Shown: positions 9,993 to 19,927 of the stretch, in pieces
Layout: each line of letters begins with the position of its first letter
How positions within the stretch are numbered: the first letter of the stretch is position 1
From: Pelagibius sp037652055
GTDB taxonomy: Bacteria > Pseudomonadota > Alphaproteobacteria > Kiloniellales > Kiloniellaceae
DNA: 64,000 nt
NCBI RefSeq assembly: GCF_037652055.1
Contig: NZ_JBBKAH010000002.1
Coordinates: 1,302,001-1,366,000 of the forward strand
Direction of reading: 5' to 3'
Notes under the pieces: model-generated
Database searches by the model: none
Seen by the model: the letters and a program-made list of their open reading frames with translations, nothing else
Told to the model about the DNA's origin: nothing
Translations under genes and position numbers: made by a program

Positions 9993-10695
9993 ATGTCGCC
10001 GCATGGCAAGCCGACACAGCGCAATTCCAGCCTCGCGCTGGAACGCCTCCGGGTCCTGGTCGACCAGCTGGAGACCGAGGGGCGTGCCCAGCTGCCGACC
10101 GAGCGCGAGCTGGCCGAGCAGATGGGGGTCGGCCGCCGCGCGGTGCGCCGTGCGCTAGAGGTGCTGGAAGCCGAGGGCCGGATCTGGCGCCGCCAGGGCG
10201 CCGGCACCTTCGTCGGCACCGAGCCGCACCAGCCGGAACGCCACCTGAAGAAGCTGCCTGAGGTCACCAACATGCTGGAGGTGATGGAGGTGCGTCTGCG
10301 CCTGGAACCGGCGCTGGCGCAGCTCGCGGCGCTGCGTGCCACTGCTGCCGACGTTGCCTGGATGCGCCAACTCGCCGCCAAGGTGGCCACTGCCGACGAC
10401 ATGGACAGCCGCGAGCTGTGGGACGGGGCGCTGCACCGCGCCATCGCCACCGTCGCTGGCAACAAGCTGTTCCTCGCCCTCTTCGACGTGGTGGACCGCG
10501 TGCGCCAGGACGACACCTGGCGCCACGTGCGCGAGGCGCTGCGCACCGAGGCGCGCCTCTCGCTCTACAAGTCGCAGCACATGGAAGTTCTGGACGCCAT
10601 CGAGCGCCGCGACCCGGCGGCGGCGGAGAAAGCCATGCGCCAGCACCTGCTGGCCCTGCAGGAGCGGCTGCTGCAGACATCCGGCGGGCTCAGCG

Positions 10696-10706
<11 letters not shown>
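9993..10706 (+). CDS. GntR-family regulator, FadR/FCD subfamily
   Basis: A 237-aa regulator: winged helix-turn-helix at about residues 18-80 (LPTERELAEQMGVGRRAVRR then EVLEAEGRIWRRQGAGTFVG) and an FCD effector domain at about 95-230 containing LHRAIATVAGN and the AMRQHLLALQERL end. ATG at 9993 was chosen; a TTG at 9954 would lie inside the inverted repeat. The gene's end overlaps the next ABC ATPase by 11 bases, so the regulator is made with the transporter it probably controls. The ligand may be a carboxylate or peptide-derived acid, which is inference from the family. Confidence 0.87.
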
Positions 10707-11723
<1,017 letters not shown>

Positions 11724-11727
<4 letters not shown>

Positions 11728-12869
11728 CGGCGCACAAGGAACGGCCGGACATCATCCTGGAGACGCGCGACGTCTGCCGCCTGTTCGGCGACAAGGCCGC
11801 CTGGTTCGGCGAGAAACGCGTGGTGCGCGCGGTGGACGGGGTGAGCCTGGGCATCCGCCGCGGTGAAACCCTGGCGGTGGTCGGCGAAAGCGGCTGCGGC
11901 AAGTCGACCCTGGCACGCCTGCTGGTGCGCCTGCTGCGGCCGACCTCCGGCGCGGTGATCTACGAGGGGCGCGACATCGCCGCCCTGTCGGACTCCGAAA
12001 TGCGTGGCCTGCGCCGCGACCTGCAGTTCGTTTTTCAGGACCCGTTCTCCTCATTGAACCCGCGCATGACGGTGGGGGCTCTCATCGAGGAGCCGCTGCG
12101 TGTCCATGGCCTGGGCAACCGGGCCGAACGGCGGCGCCGCGTCGCCCAGCTGCTGGAGCGCGTCGGCCTCAGCCCGGAATTCGCCGGCCGCTACCCGCAC
12201 GAATTTTCCGGCGGCCAGCGCCAGCGCATCGGCATCGCCCGGGCGCTGGCCAGCGGCCCCAAGGTGGTGATCGGTGACGAGCCGGTCTCGGCGCTCGACG
12301 TCTCGATCCAGGCGCAGGTCATCAACCTACTGGAGGACCTGAAGGAGGAGTTCCACCTCACCCTTATCCTCATCGCCCACGACCTGGCGGTGATCCGCCA
12401 CATGAGCGACCGGGTCGCCGTCATGTATCTCGGCGAGATCGTCGAGCTGGCGGAGACCGATGACCTCTACGCGCGCCCGCTGCATCCCTATACCCAGGCG
12501 CTGATGCGCGCGATTCCGGTGGCCTCGCCCCATGTCCCGGCCATGCAAGCCGGCCTCAAGGGCGACGTGCCCTCGCCGCTGGCGCCGCCGCCGGGCTGCC
12601 GCTTTCACACCCGCTGTCCGCTGGCGACGTCCCTCTGCGCCGAGCGCAAGCCCGCTCTGGCCGCTGTCGGGGAGGGCCGCTTGGTCGCTTGTCACCACTG
12701 GCGCGAGGCCGCCGAGGCCGCGCCGGAGCTGCGCCGGGAGCCGCCGCGCTCGCCCGCGGCCGAGCGGCGTTTCGCGTTGTATCAGGAGAGAAGTGAACAA
12801 CAGGAGAGGCTTCGGACAGCCCCGGCTGCCGGGTCGCAATCACAAAGAGGAGAACCGCAGAATGCATAA
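11724..12869 (+). CDS. Dpp-type ABC transporter ATPase (DppF-like)
   Basis: A 381-aa ATPase. It has Walker A GESGCGKS, signature FSGGQRQRIGIARAL, Walker B VVIGDEPVSALD (Gly for the usual Ala before the catalytic acids) and the C-terminal CRFHTRCPLATSLC motif. The tail beyond about residue 330 is long, charged and low in complexity. Its last codons overlap the start of the binding-protein gene by 8 bases. It is the second ATPase of the GntR-led transporter, whose two ATPases are separate genes, unlike the fused ATPase of the amide operon. Confidence 0.9.
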
Positions 12870-14382
12870 ACTACTGCTTGCTGCGCTGCTCGCCGGCAGC
12901 GCCGTCGCATCGCCCCTGCTCACCCAATCCGCCGCCGCGGCGGATCTGCGCATCGGCTTGCAGGAAGATCCGGACGTGCTCGACCCCGATCAGTCGCGCA
13001 CCTTCGTCGGCCGCATCGTCTACACCTCGTTGTGCGACAAGCTGGTCGACATCACGCCGGAGCTCAAGATCATCCCGCAGCTGGCGACCGGCTGGAAGTG
13101 GTCGGCCGATGGCCTGACCCTCACCATGGACCTGCGCGAAGGCGTCACCTTCCACGACGGCACGCCGTTCAATGCCGAAGCGGTGGTAGCGAACATTGAG
13201 CGCTCCAAGAACATGCCGGAAAGCCGCCGCAAGAGCGAGGTGAAGTCGATCGAGAGCGTTACCGCGAGCGGGCCGTACCAGGTGGAGATGACCCTGGCCG
13301 CGCCGGACGCGACGCTGCTGGCTCAGCTCGCCGACCGCGCCGGCATGATGGTGTCGCCGACCGCCGCGGCGGCCGCCGGCGCCGACTTCGGCAACAAGCC
13401 GATCTGCTCCGGACCCTTCAAGTTCGTCGAGCGCATCCAGCAGGACCGTATCGTGCTGGAGAAGTTCACCGACTACTGGAACGCGGACGCTTTCCACTTC
13501 GACAAGGTGACCTTCCTGCCGATCCCGGACACCACGGTGCGTCTCGCCAACCTGCGCTCCGGCGACCTCGACATGCTGGAGCGCCTGGCCGCGCCCGACG
13601 CCGCCGGGGTGAAGAGTGACGCCAACCTGCAGTATGCCGAAGCGGTGAGTCTCGGTTACCAGGGCATCACCATCAACGTCGGCAACGGCGACCGGGCGAA
13701 GAACCCCTTCGGCGAGGACGCCCGCCTGCGTCAGGCGCTCGAGCTGTCGATCGACCGCGAGGCCCTCAACCAGGTGGTCTTCGAGGGCGTCTTCGCCGCC
13801 GGCAACCAGCCCTTCCCGCCGACCAGCCCGTGGTACGACAAGGACGTGCCGGTCCCGGCGCGCGACGTCGAAAAAGCCAAGGCGCTGATGAAGGAGGCCG
13901 GCTTCGAAAGCTTCGACCTGGAAGTCCAGGTCGCCAACAACCCGGTGCAGACCCAGGTCATGCAGGTGGTGCAGGCCATGGCGGCGGAAGCCGGCTTCAA
14001 CATCTCCCTGAAGTCGATGGAGTTCGCCACCCTGCTGCAGGAGCAGACCGCCGGCAACTACCAGGCCAGCCAGGTCGGCTGGTCGGGCCGCGTCGATCCC
14101 GACGGCAACATCCACCAGTTCATGACCTGCAAGGGCGGCATCAACGACTCCAAGTACTGCAACCCGGAGGTCGACAAGCTGCTGGACGCGGCGCGCACCA
14201 GCACCGACGAGGCCGATCGCAAGGCGAAGTACGACGCAGCGCGTGAGATCCTCGCCAAGGACCTGCCGATCATCTACCTCTACCACCAGACCTGGATCTG
14301 GGCGCTGGACGAGAAGGTCGAGGGCTTCGTCGCCTATCCGGACGGCATGATCCGCCTGGAGAACGTGAAGTTCAAATCGTAA
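12862..14382 (+). CDS. Dpp-type ABC transporter substrate-binding protein
   Basis: A 506-aa periplasmic protein of family 5. The signal peptide (MHKLLLAALLAGSAVASPLL, cleavage near SAAAA, about residue 27) is followed by LRIGLQEDPDVLDPDQSRTF, LATGWKWSADGLTLTMDLRE and VTFHDGTPFNAEAV. The ATG at 12862 has AGAGGAG at good spacing. The neighbouring gamma-glutamyltransferase suggests that the ligand is a gamma-glutamyl peptide such as glutathione or another small peptide. A strong hairpin follows the stop and may trim expression of downstream genes relative to this protein. Confidence 0.9.
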   Translation: MHKLLLAALLAGSAVASPLLTQSAAAADLRIGLQEDPDVLDPDQSRTFVGRIVYTSLCDKLVDITPELKIIPQLATGWKWSADGLTLTMDLREGVTFHDGTPFNAEAVVANIERSKNMPESRRKSEVKSIESVTASGPYQVEMTLAAPDATLLAQLADRAGMMVSPTAAAAAGADFGNKPICSGPFKFVERIQQDRIVLEKFTDYWNADAFHFDKVTFLPIPDTTVRLANLRSGDLDMLERLAAPDAAGVKSDANLQYAEAVSLGYQGITINVGNGDRAKNPFGEDARLRQALELSIDREALNQVVFEGVFAAGNQPFPPTSPWYDKDVPVPARDVEKAKALMKEAGFESFDLEVQVANNPVQTQVMQVVQAMAAEAGFNISLKSMEFATLLQEQTAGNYQASQVGWSGRVDPDGNIHQFMTCKGGINDSKYCNPEVDKLLDAARTSTDEADRKAKYDAAREILAKDLPIIYLYHQTWIWALDEKVEGFVAYPDGMIRLENVKFKS

Positions 14383-14387
14383 GTCCT

Positions 14388-14416
14388 GCGGGGGCCGGTC
14401 TCGCGCCGGCCCCCGC
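14388..14416 (+). terminator. Hairpin between binding-protein and permease genes
   Basis: GCGGGGGCCGG (14388-14398) and CCGGCCCCCGC (14406-14416) form a perfect 11-bp stem with a 7-base loop. It is followed by TTCCTTC, not a true T-run. It starts 6 bases after the binding-protein stop. Such hairpins often stabilise the upstream message or partly terminate, giving more binding protein than permease. Confidence 0.6.
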
Positions 14417-14445
14417 TTCCTTCTGCCGCGCGGACACCCAGCCCC

Positions 14446-15393
14446 ATGCTGTCCTTCATCCTCAGACGCCTCGCCATCGCGGTGCCGACGCTGATCCTGG
14501 TGTCGGTCTTCGTCTTCACCCTGCAGAAGCTGCTGCCGGGCGACCCGGCGCTGATCCTGGCCGGCGAGGACCGCGATCCGGCGGCAATCGAGTTCGTGCG
14601 CGAGAAGTATCACCTGAACGAACCCATCATCACCCAGTACGCCTACTGGGTGCAGGGCGTGGTGCAGGGCGACATGGGCGTGTCACTGCGCACCAACCAG
14701 CCGGTGCTGACCCTCATCGGCGACAAGCTGCCGGTGACCATTCAGCTCGCCGCCATGGCGCTCATCATCGCCTTCGTCATCGGCGTGCCCGCCGGCATCC
14801 TCTCGGCGGTGAAAAAGGGCACGGCGATCGACTACGCCGCCAACATCGTGGCGCTCTCCGGCCTTTCCATTCCCAATTTCTGGCTCGGCATCATGCTGAT
14901 CCTGCTGGTCTCGGTACAGCTCGGCTGGCTGCCGGCCTCGGGCTACGAGTCGCCCTTCGTCGATCCCCTGCGCTCGCTGGAGACCATGATCATGCCGGCC
15001 TTCGTGCTGGGCACCGCCCTGGCGGCGACGCTGATGCGCCACACCCGCTCGGCCATGCTGGGCGTCCTCAAGGCCGACTACGTGCGCACCGCCCGGGCCA
15101 AGGGTATCCGCGAGGTGCCGGTGATCCTGAAGCACGCCTTCCGCAACGCGCTGCTGCCGATCGTGACGCTGACCGCGCTGCTGTTCGGCGAACTGCTGGG
15201 CGGCGCCGTGCTGACCGAGCAGATCTTCACCATCCCCGGCTTCGGCAAGCTGATCGTCGACGCCGTCTTCACCCGCGACTACGCGGTGGTGCAGGGCGTG
15301 GTGCTCTGCGCCGCGGCCGGTGTCATCCTGGTCAACCTGGTGGCCGACGTCCTCTACTTCGTGGTCAACCCGCGCATGAGGGCCTCGCTGTGA
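14446..15393 (+). CDS. Dpp-type ABC transporter permease (DppB-like)
   Basis: A 315-aa inner-membrane permease with about six transmembrane helices. It has the DppB N-terminal helix (IAVPTLILVSVFVFTLQKLL), LLPGDPALILAGEDRDP, GDMGVSLRTNQPV and the coupling loop YVRTARAKGIREVPVILKHA. The start lies 30 bases after the hairpin at 14388-14416. It overlaps the DppC-like gene by 4 bases and pairs with it to form the channel. Confidence 0.9.
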   Translation: MLSFILRRLAIAVPTLILVSVFVFTLQKLLPGDPALILAGEDRDPAAIEFVREKYHLNEPIITQYAYWVQGVVQGDMGVSLRTNQPVLTLIGDKLPVTIQLAAMALIIAFVIGVPAGILSAVKKGTAIDYAANIVALSGLSIPNFWLGIMLILLVSVQLGWLPASGYESPFVDPLRSLETMIMPAFVLGTALAATLMRHTRSAMLGVLKADYVRTARAKGIREVPVILKHAFRNALLPIVTLTALLFGELLGGAVLTEQIFTIPGFGKLIVDAVFTRDYAVVQGVVLCAAAGVILVNLVADVLYFVVNPRMRASL

Positions 15394-16259
15394 GCGCCGT
15401 CAGCGAAACGCCGGCACCGGCCTACCGCGGCGGCAGCCGCAGCTGGCGCAAGCTGCGCTCGCACCGAAGCGCGCTGGTCGGTTTCGTGATCGTCGCTTTC
15501 TTCGTCACCGTGGCGCTCTTGGCGCCGGTGTTGCCGATCGCCGATCCGGCGGCGACCAGCTGGTCGGCGGTGCGCAAGGCGCCGTCGGCGGAGTACCTGC
15601 TGGGCACCGACGAGATCGGCCGCGACATCTTCTCGCGCATGATCTGGGGTGCCCGCGCCTCGCTCATCGCCGGCGTCATCTCGGTGCTGCTGGCGGTGGC
15701 GCTGGGCGTTCCCTTCGGCCTCGTCGCCGGCTACTTCGGCGGCTGGATCGACCAGGTGGTCTCGCGCGTCACCGACGCCCTGCTGGCGATGCCTTTCCTC
15801 ATTCTGGCGGTCGCGCTCGCTGCTTTCCTGGGCCCCAGCCTCACCAACGCGATGATCGCCATCGGCCTCGCGGCGATGCCGATCTTCGTGCGCCTGACGC
15901 GCGGCCAGGTCCTCAGCGTGAAGACCGAGGATTACGTCGAGGGCGCGCGCGCCATCGGCCTCACGCACTTCGCCATCATGCTGCGCTACATCCTGCCGAA
16001 CGTCTTCGCGCCGGTGCTGGTGCAGGCGACGCTGACCATTGCCACGGCGATCATCCTGGAGGCAGCGCTTTCCTTCCTTGGCCTTGGCCAGCAGCCGCCG
16101 GCGCCAAGCTGGGGTTCCATGCTGAACGTGGCGAAGAACTTCCTGACCCAGGCCCCCTGGATGGCCTGGTGGCCGGGGGCGGCGATCTTCCTGGTCGTGC
16201 TCGGCTTCAACCTGCTGGGCGACGGCCTGCGCGACGCGCTGGATCCGAAAGAAACCTGA
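15390..16259 (+). CDS. Dpp-type ABC transporter permease (DppC-like)
   Basis: A 289-aa permease with a GTG start overlapping the DppB-like stop. Standard features are the cytoplasmic N-terminus, the first helix (LVGFVIVAFFVTVALLAPVL), LLGTDEIGRDIFSRMIWGAR and the coupling loop YVEGARAIGLTHFAIMLRYI, ending LRDALDPKET. It completes the GntR-led peptide-type importer of two ATPases, one binding protein and two permeases. Confidence 0.9.
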   Translation: MSAVSETPAPAYRGGSRSWRKLRSHRSALVGFVIVAFFVTVALLAPVLPIADPAATSWSAVRKAPSAEYLLGTDEIGRDIFSRMIWGARASLIAGVISVLLAVALGVPFGLVAGYFGGWIDQVVSRVTDALLAMPFLILAVALAAFLGPSLTNAMIAIGLAAMPIFVRLTRGQVLSVKTEDYVEGARAIGLTHFAIMLRYILPNVFAPVLVQATLTIATAIILEAALSFLGLGQQPPAPSWGSMLNVAKNFLTQAPWMAWWPGAAIFLVVLGFNLLGDGLRDALDPKET

Positions 16260-16310
16260 CCCCGCATACCCTTTCTGTTTTCAAGAACGATAGATCTATT
16301 GGGATAAGAG

Positions 16311-18134
16311 ATGTCCACCTTCACCACACGGCCTGAAATCGCCGGCACCTTCGGCGTCGTTACCTCCACGCACTGGATCGCCTCCGCTGTCGGCATGAGC
16401 ATTCTGGAGCGCGGCGGCAACGCCTTCGATGCCGCCGTCGCCACCGGGTTCGCGCTGCAGATCGTCGAGCCCAACCTGAACGGCCCCGGCGGCGACATGC
16501 CGGCGGTGATCTACAGCACCGCCAAGGACAAGGTGGAGGTCATCTGCGGCCAGGGCCCGGCCCCGGCCAAGGCGACCATCGACCACTACAAGAGTGTCGG
16601 CGTCGATCTCATTCCCGGCTCCGGCCTGCTGGCCACCGTAATTCCCGGCGCCTTCGACGCCTGGATGCTGATGCTGCGCGACTACGGAACCATGAGCGTC
16701 CGCGAGGTGCTGGAGCCGGCGATCCACTATGCCGAGCACGGCCATCCGATGCTGCCCCGCGTCGCCGATACCATCGCCGGCCTTGCCGGCTTTTTCCGCG
16801 CCGACTGGCCGACCTCCGCCGAGGTCTGGTTGCCGGGCGGCTCGGCCCCGGCGCCGCGCAGCCTGTTCCGCAATCCGGCGCTGGCGCAGACCTGGAAGCG
16901 GCTGCTGCGCGAAGCGGAGAGCGCTTCGGGCCGCGAGCAGCAGATCGAGCGCGCGCGCGATACCTTCTACCGCGGCTTCATCGCCGAGGCGATCGACGGC
17001 TTTTTCCGTGATGCCGAGCTGCGCGACGGCAACGATCTGGAAAGCATCAACAAAGGCGTGCTGAGCGGCGACGACCTTGCCGGCTACAGCGCCACCGTCG
17101 AGCCGCCGCAGAGCTACGACTATCATGGCTGGACCGTTTGCAAGACGGGGCCATGGGGCCAGGGGCCGGTGCTGCTGCAGGCCCTCGCCCTGCTCAAGGG
17201 CTTCGACATCGCCTCGCTCGACCCGGCCGGACCCGAATTCATCCATCTGTCGGTCGAGGCGATGAAACTCGCCTATGCCGACCGCGAGATCTACTACGGC
17301 GACCCGGCCTTCGCGGATATCCCGATGGATCACCTGCTGTCGGACGCCTACAACGCCGAACGCCGCCAGCTCATCTCCGACCGCGCCTCCCATGACCTGC
17401 GTCCCGGCACCGTGCCGGGCTACGAAGACCAGCTGGCGCGCACCATGGCGGTGATCGAGGCCGCCGGCATCTCGAAGACCGGGGTCTACGAGCCGACCAT
17501 GGCGCACCTGGCGGAACAGTCCCACGCGGAGTTCCTCGCGGCGGAGAAACCCGGCGACACCGTGCACATCGACGTCATCGACCGCTGGGGCAACATGGTC
17601 TCGACCACGCCGTCCGGCGGCTGGCTGCAGTCCTCGCCCAGCATCCCGGGCCTCGGCTTCCAGATGAACTCGCGCGCCCAGATGTTCTGGCTGACCGAAG
17701 GGCTGCCGACCTCGCTGGCGCCCGGCAAGCGTCCGCGCACGACGCTGACGCCCAGCCTCGCGCTCTTCGAGGGGCGGCCGTGCTTTGCCTTCGGCACCCC
17801 CGGCGGCGACCAGCAGGACCAGTGGCAGCTGCCCTTCTTTCTGCGCGTCGCCCACCATGGCCTCAACCTGCAGGAGGCCATCGACCTGCCGTTGTTCCAC
17901 ACCACCCACTTCCCGGCCTCGTTCTATCCGCGCCAGCGTCAGCCCGGCCACATCATGGTGGAGAAGAACGTCGGCACGGCGACGCTGGACGTGCTGCGCC
18001 AACTCGGCCACTCGATCGAGGAGGCGGAGCCATGGTCGGTCGGCCGCCTCACCGGCGCCAGGCGCGAGGCCGACGGCATCCTGAAGGCGGCGGCGACGCC
18101 GCGCCTCATGCAGGCCTACGCCATCGGCCGCTAG
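16311..18134 (+). CDS. ggt: Gamma-glutamyltransferase family hydrolase
   Basis: A 607-aa N-terminal-nucleophile hydrolase of the GGT family. It cleaves or transfers gamma-glutamyl groups, for example from glutathione. The proenzyme should cut itself before Thr417 (the T of GDTVHIDVID), creating the catalytic N-terminal Thr of the small subunit. Other family blocks are GNAFDAAVATGFAL, NLNGPGGDMPAV, PGAFDAWM and the late GTPGGDQQDQW. I see no signal peptide, so it is probably cytoplasmic and acts after import. GGATAAGAG precedes the ATG. It lies 51 bases after a complete Dpp-type importer and before a DUF1028 gene, so uptake and breakdown of gamma-glutamyl peptides is the likely job. Confidence 0.88.
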   Translation: MSTFTTRPEIAGTFGVVTSTHWIASAVGMSILERGGNAFDAAVATGFALQIVEPNLNGPGGDMPAVIYSTAKDKVEVICGQGPAPAKATIDHYKSVGVDLIPGSGLLATVIPGAFDAWMLMLRDYGTMSVREVLEPAIHYAEHGHPMLPRVADTIAGLAGFFRADWPTSAEVWLPGGSAPAPRSLFRNPALAQTWKRLLREAESASGREQQIERARDTFYRGFIAEAIDGFFRDAELRDGNDLESINKGVLSGDDLAGYSATVEPPQSYDYHGWTVCKTGPWGQGPVLLQALALLKGFDIASLDPAGPEFIHLSVEAMKLAYADREIYYGDPAFADIPMDHLLSDAYNAERRQLISDRASHDLRPGTVPGYEDQLARTMAVIEAAGISKTGVYEPTMAHLAEQSHAEFLAAEKPGDTVHIDVIDRWGNMVSTTPSGGWLQSSPSIPGLGFQMNSRAQMFWLTEGLPTSLAPGKRPRTTLTPSLALFEGRPCFAFGTPGGDQQDQWQLPFFLRVAHHGLNLQEAIDLPLFHTTHFPASFYPRQRQPGHIMVEKNVGTATLDVLRQLGHSIEEAEPWSVGRLTGARREADGILKAAATPRLMQAYAIGR

Positions 18135-18153
18135 GAAAAGGGGAGACGCTGCC

Positions 18154-18933
18154 GTGACCTATTCCATCGTCGCCCGCGATGCGGAGACCGGGGCCTACGG
18201 CGTCGCCGTCGCCAGCCGTTTCTTCGCGGTCGGCGCGCTGGTGCCGCACCTGCGCGGCGGCATCGGCGCCATCGCCACGCAGGCCTTCGTCAATCCGCTC
18301 TACGGCACCGACGGGATCGATCTGCTGGCGCAGGGCGGAAACGCGGATGAGGTTCTAAAGGCGGTGACCGAGCGCGACGCGGGGCGGCAGCACCGCCAGG
18401 TCCACCTGGTCGACGGGCAGGGCCGCGCCGCCGCCTTCACCGGCGAGAGCTGCATCGACTGGGCCGGGCATCGCGTGGGTGACGGCGTCTCGGTCGCCGG
18501 CAATATGCTGGCCGGGCCCCAGGTGGTGGCGGCGACCTTCGAGGCCTACCGGGCGAACCTCGGCCTGCCCTTCGTCGAGCGCCTGCTGACCGCGATGGAG
18601 GCGGGCGAGGCGGCCGGCGGCGATAAGCGCGGCAGGCAGTCGGCGGCGCTGAAGATCGTCCACGGCGAGGCCTATCCCTGGCTCGACATCCGCAGCGACG
18701 ACCATGCCGACCCGCTGCCGGAACTGCGGCGGCTCTACGCCGTGGCCCAGGAGCGCTTCCTGCTGTTTGCCGAACTGCTGCCGACCGCCGGCAACCCCTC
18801 CGGTGCCCTCGACCGCGCCGACATCGATCGCCGCATCGCTGAGCGCGAGGCGCAGTGCCTGGCGGAGGGCCGGCCGTCGCCCTCCCATGCCACCGGCTCC
18901 GCCGTCATCAAGCCGGCCCCCAGGAACGCCTGA
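18154..18933 (+). CDS. DUF1028 family protein (Ntn-hydrolase-like)
   Basis: A 259-aa protein of family DUF1028, recognised by the N-terminus TYSIVARDAETGAYGVAVAS, then GGIGAIATQAFVNPLYG and the central SVAGNMLAGPQVV. The fold is related to Ntn-hydrolases and members often sit beside peptide transporters and gamma-glutamyltransferases, as here; a firm reaction is not known to me. Start is GTG at 18154 with GGGGAG upstream, 19 bases after ggt. Probably the last gene of the operon that begins at 9993. Confidence 0.85.
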   Translation: MTYSIVARDAETGAYGVAVASRFFAVGALVPHLRGGIGAIATQAFVNPLYGTDGIDLLAQGGNADEVLKAVTERDAGRQHRQVHLVDGQGRAAAFTGESCIDWAGHRVGDGVSVAGNMLAGPQVVAATFEAYRANLGLPFVERLLTAMEAGEAAGGDKRGRQSAALKIVHGEAYPWLDIRSDDHADPLPELRRLYAVAQERFLLFAELLPTAGNPSGALDRADIDRRIAEREAQCLAEGRPSPSHATGSAVIKPAPRNA

Positions 18934-19006
18934 TAGCGGGATTTTCCTTTCCTCTCCCAGGGCCTAGAGTAACCGTCCCCTTTCGCAACCCCTGGACCTT
19001 AGGCGG

Positions 19007-19927
19007 ATGACGGCTCCCCGGGCGAAGACCACGGCACTGGCGCGGCAGATCCTCGAGATCGCCCGGCGCGACGGCCTGGCCGCCGGCACCCACCTGCCGG
19101 AGGTGAAGCTGGCCGAGCGTCTGGGCGTCTCGCGCTCGCCGGTGCGCGCGGCGCTGGCCCTGCTGAAGGACCGCGGCGCGGTGAAGCTGGCGCCGGGGCA
19201 GGGATACTCCCTCGCCCTGGACAGCGACGGACCGGCCTTCGCCGCCATTGCCCTGCCGGAGCCTGAGGAGGCGGTGATCTATCGCGACCTGGTGCGCGCG
19301 CGCTTTGCCAACCTCATCCCGCCGCAGGTCGCGGTCAGCGACGTCATGCGCCGCTACGACTGCGACCGAGCCACCGCCAACCGGGTGCTGGCGCAGATGT
19401 CGGAGGACGGCGTCATCGAGCGGGCGCCGGGTCGCGGCTACCTCTTCGGGCCGGTGCTGAACGATGCCAGGGCCTACGAGGAGAGCTACCGTTTCCGGAT
19501 TCTGGTCGAACCGGCCGCCGTGCTGGAGCCGGGCTTCCGCCCCGACCCCAAGCGCATGAAGCAGCTGCGCGCGCGCCACGAGGACCTGCTGCGCGCCGGC
19601 ATCGAGACCGTGCCCATGGCGGCTCTCTTCGAGGCCGACGCCGCCTTCCACGAGGCCATCGGCGACTTCTGCGGCAACCGCTTCCTCGCACACGCGATCC
19701 GCTTGCAGACCCGCCTGAGGCGGTTGAGCGAGTACGAGAACTACAACGACCGCGAACGGCTCAGCGCGTCCTGCCACGAGCATCTGGCCATTCTCGATGC
19801 CTTCGAGGCCGGCGACTTTCGGCGCGCCGCCGAGCTGCTGCGCCGCCACATCGCGGTGTCGCAGGAAATCCGCCCCAACTTCGACAAGGTGCGCGCCCTG
19901 GCGCACCGGCGGCTGACAAGAGTCTAG
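19007..19927 (+). CDS. GntR/FCD regulator with two tandem winged-HTH domains
   Basis: A 306-aa regulator with an unusual layout: a GntR winged helix at about residues 8-70 (LPEVKLAERLGVSRSPVRAA), a second winged-helix unit at about 85-150 (VSDVMRRYDCDRATANRVLA then DGVIERAPGRGYLFGP), and an FCD effector domain at about 160-295 (ADAAFHEAIGDFCGN, LAILDAFEAGDFRRAAELLR). It is convergent with quiC; the two genes meet in a shared CTAG (19924-19927) that supplies both TAG stops. It may control the quinate/shikimate genes or the preceding ggt operon; the context does not decide. Confidence 0.82.
   Translation: MTAPRAKTTALARQILEIARRDGLAAGTHLPEVKLAERLGVSRSPVRAALALLKDRGAVKLAPGQGYSLALDSDGPAFAAIALPEPEEAVIYRDLVRARFANLIPPQVAVSDVMRRYDCDRATANRVLAQMSEDGVIERAPGRGYLFGPVLNDARAYEESYRFRILVEPAAVLEPGFRPDPKRMKQLRARHEDLLRAGIETVPMAALFEADAAFHEAIGDFCGNRFLAHAIRLQTRLRRLSEYENYNDRERLSASCHEHLAILDAFEAGDFRRAAELLRRHIAVSQEIRPNFDKVRALAHRRLTRV

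Noticed and set aside
12871..14613. 580-codon minus-strand frame
   Set aside because: Antisense to the second Dpp-type binding protein; its composition is that of a shadow frame, with no recognisable domain.
16290..16299. ATAGATCTAT palindrome before ggt
   Set aside because: Short, AT-rich and not repeated elsewhere; could be an operator but nothing supports it beyond symmetry.
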